Shown piece after piece: positions 1 to 6,829 of a DNA stretch of 34,921 nucleotides. Positions within the stretch are counted from its first letter, which is position 1, and every line of letters starts with the position of its first letter. Position numbers and translations under genes: made by a program. Under the pieces are notes generated by a model that was not told the DNA's origin, did not search any database, and saw nothing but the letters and a program-made list of their open reading frames with translations. The DNA comes from Candidatus Sulfopaludibacter sp. SbA3 (GTDB lineage: Bacteria; Acidobacteriota; Terriglobia; Bryobacterales; Bryobacteraceae): assembly GCA_945893365.1 (NCBI GenBank), contig CAMDED010000076.1, forward strand, positions 1 to 34,921, in the 5' to 3' direction.

Positions 1-295
1 GATCACCTACTACCGCTATGCGGCCTGTCGGTTCGAACTCCAATGCCTAGACGAATGGATTCGGCGAAAGCTGCGTTGTTATCGTCTCAAGCAACGCAAG
101 CGCGGCAGTTCCTTGGCCGGGTTCCTCCGGCGAATGGGCGTGTCCGCGGTACAGGCCGGCCGACTCGCTGTGTCGGGGAAAGGTCCGTGGCGTTTGGCCC
201 TCACCCGGCAGGCGAATGCAGCCATGTCTGTGGAATGGTTTTCTCGACAAGGGCTCGTTTCCCTGGTCGTCAAATATGACTCGTTACAACATTGA
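1..295 (+). CDS. ltrA: Group II intron reverse transcriptase/maturase, C-terminal fragment (5' truncated by window edge)
   Basis: Reading from base 2, an open frame of 97 codons runs to TGA at 293-295 with no start inside the window, so this is the tail of a longer protein. It contains the typical maturase-specific (GIIM/domain X) pattern: LDEWIRRKLRCYRLKQRKR, then SGKGPWRLA and MSVEWFSRQGLVSL. In the family this region binds the intron RNA and helps splicing and retrohoming. Intron domains V and VI follow directly, as expected when the ORF lies in domain IV. The RT catalytic core (YADD) would lie upstream of the window, so activity cannot be judged. Confidence 0.9.
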   Translation, partial: ITYYRYAACRFELQCLDEWIRRKLRCYRLKQRKRGSSLAGFLRRMGVSAVQAGRLAVSGKGPWRLALTRQANAAMSVEWFSRQGLVSLVVKYDSLQH

Positions 296-297
296 AG

Positions 298-369
298 AAA
301 CCGCCGTATACGTCAAAAGTATGTACGGTGGTGTGGGAGGACGGGGCCGTGAGGCCCCTCCTACCCGAT
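298..369 (+). ncRNA. Group II intron domains V and VI (3' end of intron)
   Basis: Just after the maturase stop, ACCGCCGUA (300-308) pairs with UACGGUGGU (324-332), giving a domain-V-like hairpin. A second hairpin follows, GGGAGG/GGGGCC with loop GUGA closing on GGCCCC/CCUACCC (334-366). An unpaired A at 363 lies 7 nt before the likely intron end ...CCCGAU at 369, the usual position of the lariat branch adenosine in domain VI. The intron 5' end lies outside the window. The exact 3' splice site is inferred from the AY ending. Confidence 0.8.
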
Positions 370-408
370 CGTCGCCTGTTGGGGAGGGCCTACGGCCCGC
401 GAAACTTC

Positions 409-496
409 ATGAAAAACCAAAGGCGGCAAATGCAGGCTTGGCCCGAGCTTCGCTTTTTTGGGCTCTCGTATTTTCATGGGGTTAGGTTGGTTTTTC
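409..496. repeat. Nested inverted repeats
   Basis: Two perfect inverted repeats interlock: 8 bp (409-416 with 471-478) and 10 bp (411-420 with 487-496). The arms overlap on the left side, so an RNA or single strand could form only one at a time. The function is unknown. Confidence 0.5.
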
Positions 497-519
497 GACC
501 CTGCCTTCTCCCGCGCAGT

Positions 520-547
520 AGCAGGCCACAAACGACGATGGCCTGCT
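520..547. repeat. 9-bp inverted repeat hairpin
   Basis: agcaggcca (520-528) and tggcctgct (539-547) are perfect inverted copies with a 10-nt loop. No U-tract follows on either strand, so it is not a classic intrinsic terminator. Part of it recurs near 28270-28286, also downstream of a minus-strand operon. Confidence 0.5.
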
Positions 548-653
548 CCACTGGCGCCACAATTCCATCGGCAAATGTGGAACAGGTGTTTCCCGACGAG
601 CCCTTAGTGCGACCCAGACTGTGCTGTGGCGTGCGCCACGCACCGTAAAGCGG

Positions 654-1724
654 TCACATCGACGGGATTACGCAGCCCTGCCGTTGGCAATCGTGCGTTT
701 CCGCGGCCTTATATCCGCTTTCGATCAACGCTTCGATCGGTTCCCTCTCGAAGTTCAGCATACCCAACACACGTCCGAGGCCGGCATGCGGGTGATAACT
801 GTGAACCGTCACGGGGGTGAAGCCGGTCTGGGTTACCTTGGCCATCGCCCGGTTGAGCCGTTTGATGTGTTCAAGGTCCGTGATGATTTTCCCCGAGACC
901 ATGATTGTCATCATGCGCTCCACGGTATCGAGCGTGTTTTCGACACGCGGGATCTTGCTGTCGCCCGGGTCCGGAGTCATGTAGATCACGTGAATGACAT
1001 CGGCTTTCGCGGCTAATGCCGGGCCGAGGGGCGTGTTCGCGAGAACTCCGCCGTCAGCGTAGAGATCCCCGTCGATCGGCACGGGCGGGAAGACGGTGGG
1101 AATGGCCGCCGATCCCATCACGATGCTCGGGCCGCGATCGTCCGTCATGTCGCTGTTCGTGAAGACTCTCGTATCTCCTACGGTCCAGTTGGTGGCATCG
1201 ATACGCAGCAGGGTGGCGGAGTCCCGAATCCTGGCGAAGTCAATCGTGCCGCGGATCAGGTTTCGGAGCGGCTCGTTGTCGAAGAAAGCGCTCACATCGA
1301 CCAGACGCAGAGCGCGCTGCCCAAGCGGTTGCTTCGACACGGCGAAGGCCGCCGCGTGTTGCATCATATCCTGCAACAGGTAGACCGTATCGCTCGTGAA
1401 CTCCGCGAGCGTACTCCGAATTTCTCTCGATGCGATTGCGGATTCGATATATTTCGGCACATCGCCGCGAAGGCGGAAGACGCCGTTTTCGAGGGTCTGC
1501 GGATTCACGGCAACATTGTTGAGCCACACCTGCTCGAGGCGCAGCGCGGCCGCGGCCGGCCGGGACGCCTGGGAAACCATCAGGGCAGCGTTGAATCCTC
1601 CCACCGACGCCCCCGTGTAGATTGCCGGATCGACCGGCGCCGCGCGGGTAAGGAGGTACTTGACCACGCCCACTTCGTACGCGCCGTAGGCTCCACCACC
1701 CGAAAAAACAATGGCTTCCTTCAT
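654..1724 (-). CDS. Patatin-like phospholipase / acyl hydrolase
   Basis: 356 aa. Patatin-family lipases use a Ser-Asp dyad to release fatty acids from lipids. All hallmarks are visible: the oxyanion-hole glycines GGGAYGA at residues 9-15, the nucleophile motif GASVG with Ser40, and the catalytic Asp224 in YADGGV. No signal peptide or transmembrane segment is evident, so it is probably cytosolic. The start has a good ribosome binding site (AGAGGAGA about 10 nt upstream). It is the last gene of a three-gene minus-strand operon, 44 nt after the mannonate-dehydratase-like gene. The substrate cannot be told from sequence. Confidence 0.92.
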   Translation of the reverse strand: MKEAIVFSGGGAYGAYEVGVVKYLLTRAAPVDPAIYTGASVGGFNAALMVSQASRPAAAALRLEQVWLNNVAVNPQTLENGVFRLRGDVPKYIESAIASREIRSTLAEFTSDTVYLLQDMMQHAAAFAVSKQPLGQRALRLVDVSAFFDNEPLRNLIRGTIDFARIRDSATLLRIDATNWTVGDTRVFTNSDMTDDRGPSIVMGSAAIPTVFPPVPIDGDLYADGGVLANTPLGPALAAKADVIHVIYMTPDPGDSKIPRVENTLDTVERMMTIMVSGKIITDLEHIKRLNRAMAKVTQTGFTPVTVHSYHPHAGLGRVLGMLNFEREPIEALIESGYKAAETHDCQRQGCVIPSM

Positions 1725-1768
1725 CGGCTTTTGCTTCTCCTCTTAGCCGTCAGTTTGGACATGCAGTG

Positions 1769-3094
1769 TCACGGCCGAACAATGGCGCCATCCAGGCGGC
1801 GGTCGTTTCCGCGGCTGCCGCCGCTGCCCTTGTAGGGGAACTTCGCCGCGGCTTTTTCGTCGAGGTCGATTCCAAATCCCGGCTTGTCATTGGCATACAG
1901 GTACCCGCCCGCGATCTCCGGCGCGCCGGGAAAGACCGCCCGCGTCTCCGCCGAGAAAACATTCTGCTCCTGAATCCCGAAGTTCGTCGAGGCGAGATCG
2001 AGGTGCAGATTCACCGCGTGTCCCACCGGCGATACATTGCCGGGACCGTGCCACGCGGTACGCACGCCGAACATCTCGCAGGTGCATTGAATCTTGCGGG
2101 CGAGGCTCAATCCGCCGATAGCCGAGATGTGAATGCGAATGAAATCGATCCACCGGTTCGCGACCAGAGGCAGCCACTCGTTGCGGTTCACGAACAGTTC
2201 GCCCATCGCAAGCGGCGTGGTGGTTTGCTTCCGCATCACCTCGAACCAGTGCACATCCTCGGGCGCGAAGGGATCTTCGAGGAAGAACAGCCGATGCGGT
2301 TCAAGGGCCTTCGCCAGCACCAGAGCCTGATTCGGCGGCACGCGCTCGTGAACGTCATGCACGTAGTCAACCTCATAGCCGATTTTTTGGCGCAGATAGT
2401 CGAACATCCTGATGGTGTTGTTTACATAGGGCGTCGGTTCGAAGACCGGCGACGGCGCGACCCCTCTTGGGCGGGCGCGTTGGACCTCTTCCGCGGTCGC
2501 GTTTGCAACGCCGTATCCCGAAAATCCAGGGACCGCGAGCTGGACCCGGACGTGCCGGTAGCCCTCCTGCATGAAACGGCGAACCTGATCTTCCAGGTCC
2601 GGAAGTTCGCGTGCGCTCGCGTGGGCGTAGAGCGGCGCGGCCTGGCGGACCTTTCCCCCAAGCAACTTGTAGACCGGCATGCCCGCCCGCTTTCCCATAA
2701 TGTCCCAAAGCGCGCCATCGATCCCGGAGAGTGCGTTGTTCAGCGTGACGCCGCTGCGGAAGTACGAAGACAGGTAGGCCGATTGCCAGATGTCTTCGAT
2801 TTCGTCGACGTTCCGGCCCATGACGAACGGTTTGAGATACTGTTCAATGGCAGTGGCAACGGCAAGCGGGCGCTCGCGGTGCGTTGCGCAGCCGATGCCA
2901 TGGAGCCCCGCTTCGCTCGTTAGAACCTTCACAACCACCAGATGGTCGGCGCCGGGTTGCGTGAGAATCACCTTTACATCGGTGATCCTGATGGGTCCCG
3001 TTCCTCTAGATGCGTTCTGAGCGGCGGCCGGTCGAGGCTGCGCCGCGAGGACACCGGCCCCCGAGAGCATTCCAAGCGCGTTGCGGCGATTCAT
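1769..3094 (-). CDS. Enolase-superfamily dehydratase (mannonate dehydratase/RspA-like), Tat-exported
   Basis: 441 aa. The N-terminus MNRRNALGMLSGAGVLAA is a Tat-type signal, so the enzyme is probably periplasmic, which is unusual for sugar-acid dehydratases. The capping domain (about 35-160) has the ALSGIDGALWDIMGKRAGMP block of the ManD/RspA group, and the barrel has VRVQ (182-185). Metal ligands are visible as Asp247 (YVHDVH), Glu273 (FLEDP) and Glu299 (MGELF), with His349 in AWHGPG as a likely acid/base. The family removes water from aldonic acids such as D-mannonate. It sits 6 nt after the 90-aa gene, in the operon behind the 3405-3478 leader. Substrate is an inference; D-gluconate-type specificity is possible. 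Confidence 0.85.
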   Translation of the reverse strand: MNRRNALGMLSGAGVLAAQPRPAAAQNASRGTGPIRITDVKVILTQPGADHLVVVKVLTSEAGLHGIGCATHRERPLAVATAIEQYLKPFVMGRNVDEIEDIWQSAYLSSYFRSGVTLNNALSGIDGALWDIMGKRAGMPVYKLLGGKVRQAAPLYAHASARELPDLEDQVRRFMQEGYRHVRVQLAVPGFSGYGVANATAEEVQRARPRGVAPSPVFEPTPYVNNTIRMFDYLRQKIGYEVDYVHDVHERVPPNQALVLAKALEPHRLFFLEDPFAPEDVHWFEVMRKQTTTPLAMGELFVNRNEWLPLVANRWIDFIRIHISAIGGLSLARKIQCTCEMFGVRTAWHGPGNVSPVGHAVNLHLDLASTNFGIQEQNVFSAETRAVFPGAPEIAGGYLYANDKPGFGIDLDEKAAAKFPYKGSGGSRGNDRRLDGAIVRP

Positions 3095-3100
3095 GATGGT

Positions 3101-3373
3101 CTAGTTTACATGGATTTCGTCCCACATCCGCTTTACATGGACGGAGCTGAAACCCGCCGCGCCGAGTTTAGCGCCAAGGTCCGCCAGATGTACCGCGTAC
3201 GCGGGGAACTCCACGGTGGTGACGGGTCCGTGAAAGATTTGCGGATTGATGGGAAAGTTCAGGTCCGCGAGGATGTCGAGAACTTCCTCGAGATCGCGCG
3301 GATCCACGGAAACGGTTACGGAAACAAGTTCGCCTTCCGCCCCTACAAGGGCGGCAGTTTGCCAGACACTCAT
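3101..3373 (-). CDS. Small conserved-looking protein of unknown function (90 aa)
   Basis: The start chosen is ATG at 3373, because CTGGAGGAACCG gives a strong GGAGG site 5 nt upstream; the upstream TTG in frame would begin inside the terminator. The product begins MSVWQTAALVGAEGELVSV. It alternates beta-like stretches (LVSVTVSVDP) with helix-like ones (RDLEEVLDILADLNFP) and ends VKRMWDEIHVN, suggesting a compact ferredoxin- or ACT-like alpha/beta fold. That fold is only my impression and I do not recognise a named family. It has no signal peptide, so it would stay in the cytosol. It directly follows the structured leader and precedes the dehydratase by 6 nt. Confidence 0.75.
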   Translation of the reverse strand: MSVWQTAALVGAEGELVSVTVSVDPRDLEEVLDILADLNFPINPQIFHGPVTTVEFPAYAVHLADLGAKLGAAGFSSVHVKRMWDEIHVN

Positions 3374-3404
3374 CGGTTCCTCCAGTATCCGGCGCAGCCG
3401 GGCC

Positions 3405-3443
3405 GCAAAAACAAAAACCCTGGCGGCCAAAAGGCTCCAGGGT
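3405..3443 (-). terminator. Intrinsic terminator inside the operon leader (attenuator candidate)
   Basis: On the minus strand ACCCTGG (3443-3437) pairs with CCAGGGT (3423-3417), with an inner GCC/GGC extension around a TTTT loop, followed by TTTTGTTTTTG. This is a canonical intrinsic terminator. It lies only about 30 nt upstream of the start codon of the 90-aa protein, so it would control entry into the operon rather than end an upstream gene. Confidence 0.75.
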
Positions 3444-3445
3444 CG

Positions 3446-3478
3446 GTGCTACATCGCAGTCCGGCTCGCCTTTAGCAC
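3446..3478 (-). promoter_or_regulatory. Stem-loop upstream of leader terminator; possible riboswitch or leader-peptide element
   Basis: On the minus strand GTGCTA (3478-3473) and TAGCAC (3451-3446) form a perfect 6-bp stem around a 21-nt loop AAGGCGAGCCGGACTGCGATG, ending 2 nt before the terminator hairpin. The stem can also be read as a 9-codon peptide starting at GTG (MLKASRTAM, stop). It shows no run of one amino acid, so a classic attenuating leader peptide is not obvious. I could not match it to a riboswitch class I know. Confidence 0.45.
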
Positions 3479-3479
3479 T

Positions 3480-4004
3480 TTTTTTAACGTGGTTGCAATT
3501 AGCTACCTAAATCATTCCACGCTGTTGAATAAACTATCACGAGTTGGGGCGGAAATCAATAGCCAGTTTCAACATTTTCTTCACGCCGGCGGGGAGGGTG
3601 GGGAGGCTGTCTCGAGCCAGATGCGGGGCAAGGTTATTAAGAAGACCGGCCCGCTTCACCGAGAAGGCCGTCAGACAAGCCTCCAAGCCTGCAAAGTGAC
3701 GGTCCCTCGCGGGAAAGCGCCTATGACCTTCGATGGATTGCACGGCAAACGCGGCCCGTACCGCCGGAGCCACGCCGGGGAGCCGAGGACGCGACGTTTC
3801 CCCTGGGGCCGCGGAACGTCCAGCCGCGGGCCATGGACCGGGCGCGCGACAACCGCGTGTGGAAGGCGCGCCAGAACCGCGCGCGGAAAGGAGGCGCACC
3901 GGGGAAATCGGGGTCGTACATCCGGGCTGTCCAGTTGCCCAGGTACCGCGGGCGTTGGCGCGCTCAAGAGCGGGGAGCCGGTTATGTTGACCGCCTCCCC
4001 CAGA
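3480..4004. other. 525-bp gap without a convincing gene
   Basis: The first 60 bases are AT-rich and probably hold the promoter for the leader and operon on the minus strand; I see no clean -35/-10 pair. The rest has long open frames on both strands (for example minus 3537-3899), but they are rich in Arg, Pro and Gly and have no recognisable domain or ribosome binding site, so I treat them as chance frames in GC-rich DNA. Confidence 0.4.
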
Positions 4005-4649
4005 TCACGCGTGGGCGAGCGAAAACGCGCCCCGCTCCTTGAGGCCGTTGAGCGCGAGACTATAGCGTCCGCGCAAGCCCGTCTTTTCGAAGATATGCTT
4101 GAGGTGAATCTTCACCGTACCCGTCTGAATTCCAAGGCGTCCGGCGATATCCCTGTTTCGCAAGCCCTGTCTGACGAGATCGGCTACCTCTTTTTCGCGC
4201 GCCGTCAGCTTCGATCCGCCGGAACGGGCGGGACGTTCGGATTCCTGAAAGATCGACTGTTCCATCCAGGTCCTTCCAGAGGCGACACTGCGCAAACACT
4301 CGAGCAGACACGCCGGGGCGACGGTCTTGAGGAGCACGCCGAGGGCGCCTCCCTGTATCATGCGCAGGGCTTCGGCCTCTCCCAGCGTAATTCCCCAAAC
4401 CACGGGCAGCGTCGGCACGCCGAGCAGCCGCAGACTCGCCATCCAGTCGAGAACGGCTTGCGCCCCAAAGGCCTTGTCAACCAGGACGATGGATGGCGTC
4501 TGAGAACACACTACGTCCATGCCGGCGCCTAGCGCGGTCGCGGACCCGGTCATTTCCAGATCGGCGCAATCTTGCAGCAATTTCCGGATTCCTTCCACCG
4601 TAACCGGTTGCGATTCGCAGACGGCGACCGTCTTTTTTGCAGGCTCCAT
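4005..4649 (-). CDS. NarL/LuxR-family response regulator with degenerate receiver
   Basis: 214 aa from ATG 4649, chosen because AAGGGG lies 7 nt upstream; a start at 4676 lacks such a site. Residues 1-120 form a receiver-like domain with a possible phosphoacceptor Asp58 (SIVLVDKA) and the conserved Lys108 (GVLLKTV). The acidic pair that normally binds Mg2+ near the N-terminus is Glu12-Ser13, so metal binding may be weak. Residues about 150-205 are a LuxR helix-turn-helix (LTAREKEVADLV, then NRDIAGRLGIQTGTVKIHLK). No histidine kinase gene is adjacent, so this is an orphan regulator whose targets are unknown. Confidence 0.9.
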   Translation of the reverse strand: MEPAKKTVAVCESQPVTVEGIRKLLQDCADLEMTGSATALGAGMDVVCSQTPSIVLVDKAFGAQAVLDWMASLRLLGVPTLPVVWGITLGEAEALRMIQGGALGVLLKTVAPACLLECLRSVASGRTWMEQSIFQESERPARSGGSKLTAREKEVADLVRQGLRNRDIAGRLGIQTGTVKIHLKHIFEKTGLRGRYSLALNGLKERGAFSLAHA

Positions 4650-4775
4650 GCGTATTCCCCTTGAATGCCGCGACACGCCTAAGAGCGTGAGTGGCTTCTC
4701 TTTTTCACAAACAGGTCTTATATGGAATTAGTATCGGCCCGACGGCCGGACTCTCACTCTTTTTTTGCGGGGATC

Positions 4776-5840
4776 CTACTTGACCGTGGCGAGCCAATAC
4801 CCGGGACGCGTCCGGGGGACCGCGTCGCGTGCAATCACGGAAACCGAGATTTCGTGGAAGCCGCCTTCATCGGTATTGTTGGGGCTGTAGGTGATCATGT
4901 ACTGGCTATGCAATTCTTCGCCGATCTTCGAGATGGCGTCCTCCAGCCCCTTTTGGCGTACGAAGGAAAACTCCGTACCGCCGGTGCCTCTCGTGAACGC
5001 TTCGGCGGGATTGTCGCGGAAAATCGCCTTGACGTCGCGAAAGATCTCGACCAGGAGGGGAACCACGTTTCCCGCGCCGCCCTGCGTCGGATCGGATTGA
5101 GCGACTGAGGTCGGCGTGGCCGGAACGCCGGGCGGCATCGGCCGCGCCGACGGCAATTGCGCGTTGGGCCTGGGAGGCTGAGCCCGCTGCGTAAGAGTCG
5201 TGATGGCCCGCGACATGTTCACGGTATACACGCTGACGCTTGCAAGCTCCAGATCCAGAAGCGCGTCCCTGATACGTCCTTCGCTCGAAATATCGCGCGT
5301 CTCGCTCACAAGCAGCAGCACGCGCCGGCGCTCCTTCGGCTGCCGCCGCAACATGCGCGTGGCTACAATCACGGCGTCGATCATCCGGCTGCTCGAGCTG
5401 CCGGGCTTGATCTTCTTAAGGGCATCGGTAAACGAGTCGAGGTTTGAAGTAAACTCCTGCACCACTCGAATGCGATGGTCGAATGCGATCAGAGCCGCCT
5501 GACCCAGATCCCCGATAATCAGCGGCTGAATCAGTCCGCCGATCTTCTGCACTTGCGGCAGCACGGCCTCAACCGAGGAGTTCGCTTGCACGGCCACGAC
5601 CAGGGAAATCGGCTGGAAGCTGACGTCCACCCGGATGTCCTGTTCCTTGCCGTTATCGAAGAGGCGGAACTGGTTCGGCTGAAGTCCGTTCACGTACGCC
5701 CCGGATTTGTCGACCACCGTGACCGGCGCCGCCACGAAGTTCACCGTGGTCCGGAACTTCACGTCTTCCGGGGACGGAGTCTCCTGCGCGATTGCAGCGG
5801 CGGCAAGCAGACAGAGCGGTATTGCGCGAACGGCAGCCAT
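4776..5840 (-). CDS. VWFA-related acidobacterial domain protein (TIGR03436-like), secreted
   Basis: 354 aa with a signal peptide (MAAVRAIPLCLLAAAAIAQ). It follows the acidobacterial VWFA-like pattern: FRTTVNFVAAPVTVVDKSGAYVNGL, then FRLFDNGKEQDI, a von Willebrand A-like core from about residue 80, and the C-terminal SQYMITYSPNN...GFHEI block. The usual metal-binding DxSxS of true VWA domains is replaced by VAVQANSSV, so a MIDAS-type metal site is probably lost. A Pro-rich linker lies at about 220-255. It starts 12 nt after mogA and is probably the last gene of the Moco operon. Function unknown; the family is abundant in Acidobacteriota. Confidence 0.9.
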   Translation of the reverse strand: MAAVRAIPLCLLAAAAIAQETPSPEDVKFRTTVNFVAAPVTVVDKSGAYVNGLQPNQFRLFDNGKEQDIRVDVSFQPISLVVAVQANSSVEAVLPQVQKIGGLIQPLIIGDLGQAALIAFDHRIRVVQEFTSNLDSFTDALKKIKPGSSSSRMIDAVIVATRMLRRQPKERRRVLLLVSETRDISSEGRIRDALLDLELASVSVYTVNMSRAITTLTQRAQPPRPNAQLPSARPMPPGVPATPTSVAQSDPTQGGAGNVVPLLVEIFRDVKAIFRDNPAEAFTRGTGGTEFSFVRQKGLEDAISKIGEELHSQYMITYSPNNTDEGGFHEISVSVIARDAVPRTRPGYWLATVK

Positions 5841-5852
5841 GATCTTCCGACG

Positions 5853-6359
5853 CTACGGCCGGGTGGGCGGTTCCGGACAATGATGCTCAGTCCGGCCACT
5901 TAGCAAATCCACGATATGCGGCACTACATTAACGATAGCACCGAGGGACTCCACCGCGCCTTTCGGCGAGCCCGGCAGATTGACGATCAGCACCCGGCCC
6001 CTGGTTCCGGCGACGGCGCGCGACAAGACGGCAAGCGGGGTCGCTTCACGGCCTTTCGCGCGCATGACCTCGCCGATTCCCGGAATCTCGCGGTCCAGGA
6101 CGGCGCGCGTGGCCTCGGGTGTGACGTCGCGCGCCGCAAGCCCCGTTCCGCCGGTCGTGAAAATCGCCGAAACATCGCCGCCATCGGCAAGGGTCTTGAG
6201 CAGGGTTCCAATGCTTTCCGCCTCGTCGGGAACCACATGGATTGCGGAAACCTGCCAGCCCAGGCGTTCCAGGCGTTCCTTCACGGCCGGCCCCGAAAGG
6301 TCCACCCGCGCGCCCGCGCTCGTCGAATCGCTTACCGTGATAACCGCCGCTCGGATCAA
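5853..6359 (-). CDS. mogA: Molybdopterin adenylyltransferase (MogA/MoaB family)
   Basis: 168 aa. These enzymes adenylate molybdopterin with Mg-ATP before MoeA inserts molybdate. Family motifs are present: ITVSDSTSAG near the N-terminus, FTTGGTGLAARDVTPEA around residues 68-85, and NLPGSPKGA around 127. The gene overlaps the end of moaC by 4 nt (ATGA), implying translational coupling. MogA and MoaB paralogues are hard to separate by eye, so the symbol is tentative, though the family is not. Confidence 0.93.
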   Translation of the reverse strand: MIRAAVITVSDSTSAGARVDLSGPAVKERLERLGWQVSAIHVVPDEAESIGTLLKTLADGGDVSAIFTTGGTGLAARDVTPEATRAVLDREIPGIGEVMRAKGREATPLAVLSRAVAGTRGRVLIVNLPGSPKGAVESLGAIVNVVPHIVDLLSGRTEHHCPEPPTRP

Positions 6360-6826
6360 GACTCTTTCCTCCGGAAATCGCCGCTCTTGCCGCCGGTCTT
6401 CTCAAGCAGGTAGAGATCCTGAATTTCGATCGCCTTATCGAGCGCCTTCGTCATGTCGTAAACGGTCAACGCCGCAACGGCGGCGGCGGTCAGCGCCTCC
6501 ATCTCGACTCCCGTCTGCGCGGTGGTGCTCGCGCTCGAAACGATACGCACCCCTTCCGGCTCGACGCTTACCGACACATCGGCGTGAGTGAGCATTAGCG
6601 GATGGCACAGAGGGATCAAATCCGACGTCTTCTTCGCGGCGGCGATCCCCGCGATTCGCGCGATCTCGAGCGGATCGCCCTTCGGATTCGACGGCAGTCG
6701 ATCCAGCACGTCCGCGCGGATGCGAACGAAAGCGTGCGCGCGGGCCGTGCGTTTGGTTTCGGACTTGGCCGAGACATCGACCATGCGGGCGCGCCCGGCG
6801 CGATCGTAGTGGGAGAGCTTCTTCAT
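6356..6826 (-). CDS. moaC: Cyclic pyranopterin monophosphate synthase MoaC
   Basis: 156 aa, typical MoaC length. With MoaA, MoaC converts GTP to cyclic pyranopterin monophosphate, the first step of molybdenum cofactor synthesis. Motifs: MVDVSAKSETKRTARA at the N-terminus, KKTSDLIPLCHPL in the middle, and VEMEALTAAAVAALTVYDM before the conserved K/D region (TKALDKAIEI). It begins 3 nt after the moeA stop and overlaps mogA by 4 nt. MoaA, MoaD and MoaE are not in the window. Confidence 0.96.
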   Translation of the reverse strand: MKKLSHYDRAGRARMVDVSAKSETKRTARAHAFVRIRADVLDRLPSNPKGDPLEIARIAGIAAAKKTSDLIPLCHPLMLTHADVSVSVEPEGVRIVSSASTTAQTGVEMEALTAAAVAALTVYDMTKALDKAIEIQDLYLLEKTGGKSGDFRRKES

Positions 6827-6829
6827 CGC

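Larger units (their letters stand above)
370..653. other. Intergenic region after the group II intron; inverted repeats, no gene seen
   Basis: No ORF here has convincing codon use. The stretch is rich in dyads: GGGCC-TAC-GGCCC (386-398), catgaaaa/ttttcatg (409-416 and 471-478), gaaaaaccaa/ttggtttttc (411-420 and 487-496) and agcaggcca/tggcctgct (520-528 and 539-547). It lies downstream of the patatin gene on the minus strand and may hold its transcript end. It could also be a decayed mobile element; nothing decides between these. Confidence 0.5.

Noticed and set aside
29-50. tRNA T-loop-like string CGGTTCGAACTCC
   Set aside because: It lies inside the maturase reading frame (CRFELQ) and no acceptor, D or anticodon arms can be folded around it.
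3537-3899. 120-codon minus-strand ORF
   Set aside because: There is no ribosome binding site or known motif, and the composition is Pro/Arg/Ala-rich at the N-terminus. The C-terminal half looks slightly more protein-like, but not enough to call.
3246-4532. 428-codon plus-strand open frame
   Set aside because: It is antisense to the LuxR-type regulator and the 90-aa gene, is Arg/Gly/Ser-rich and has no domain; long chance frames are common at this GC content.
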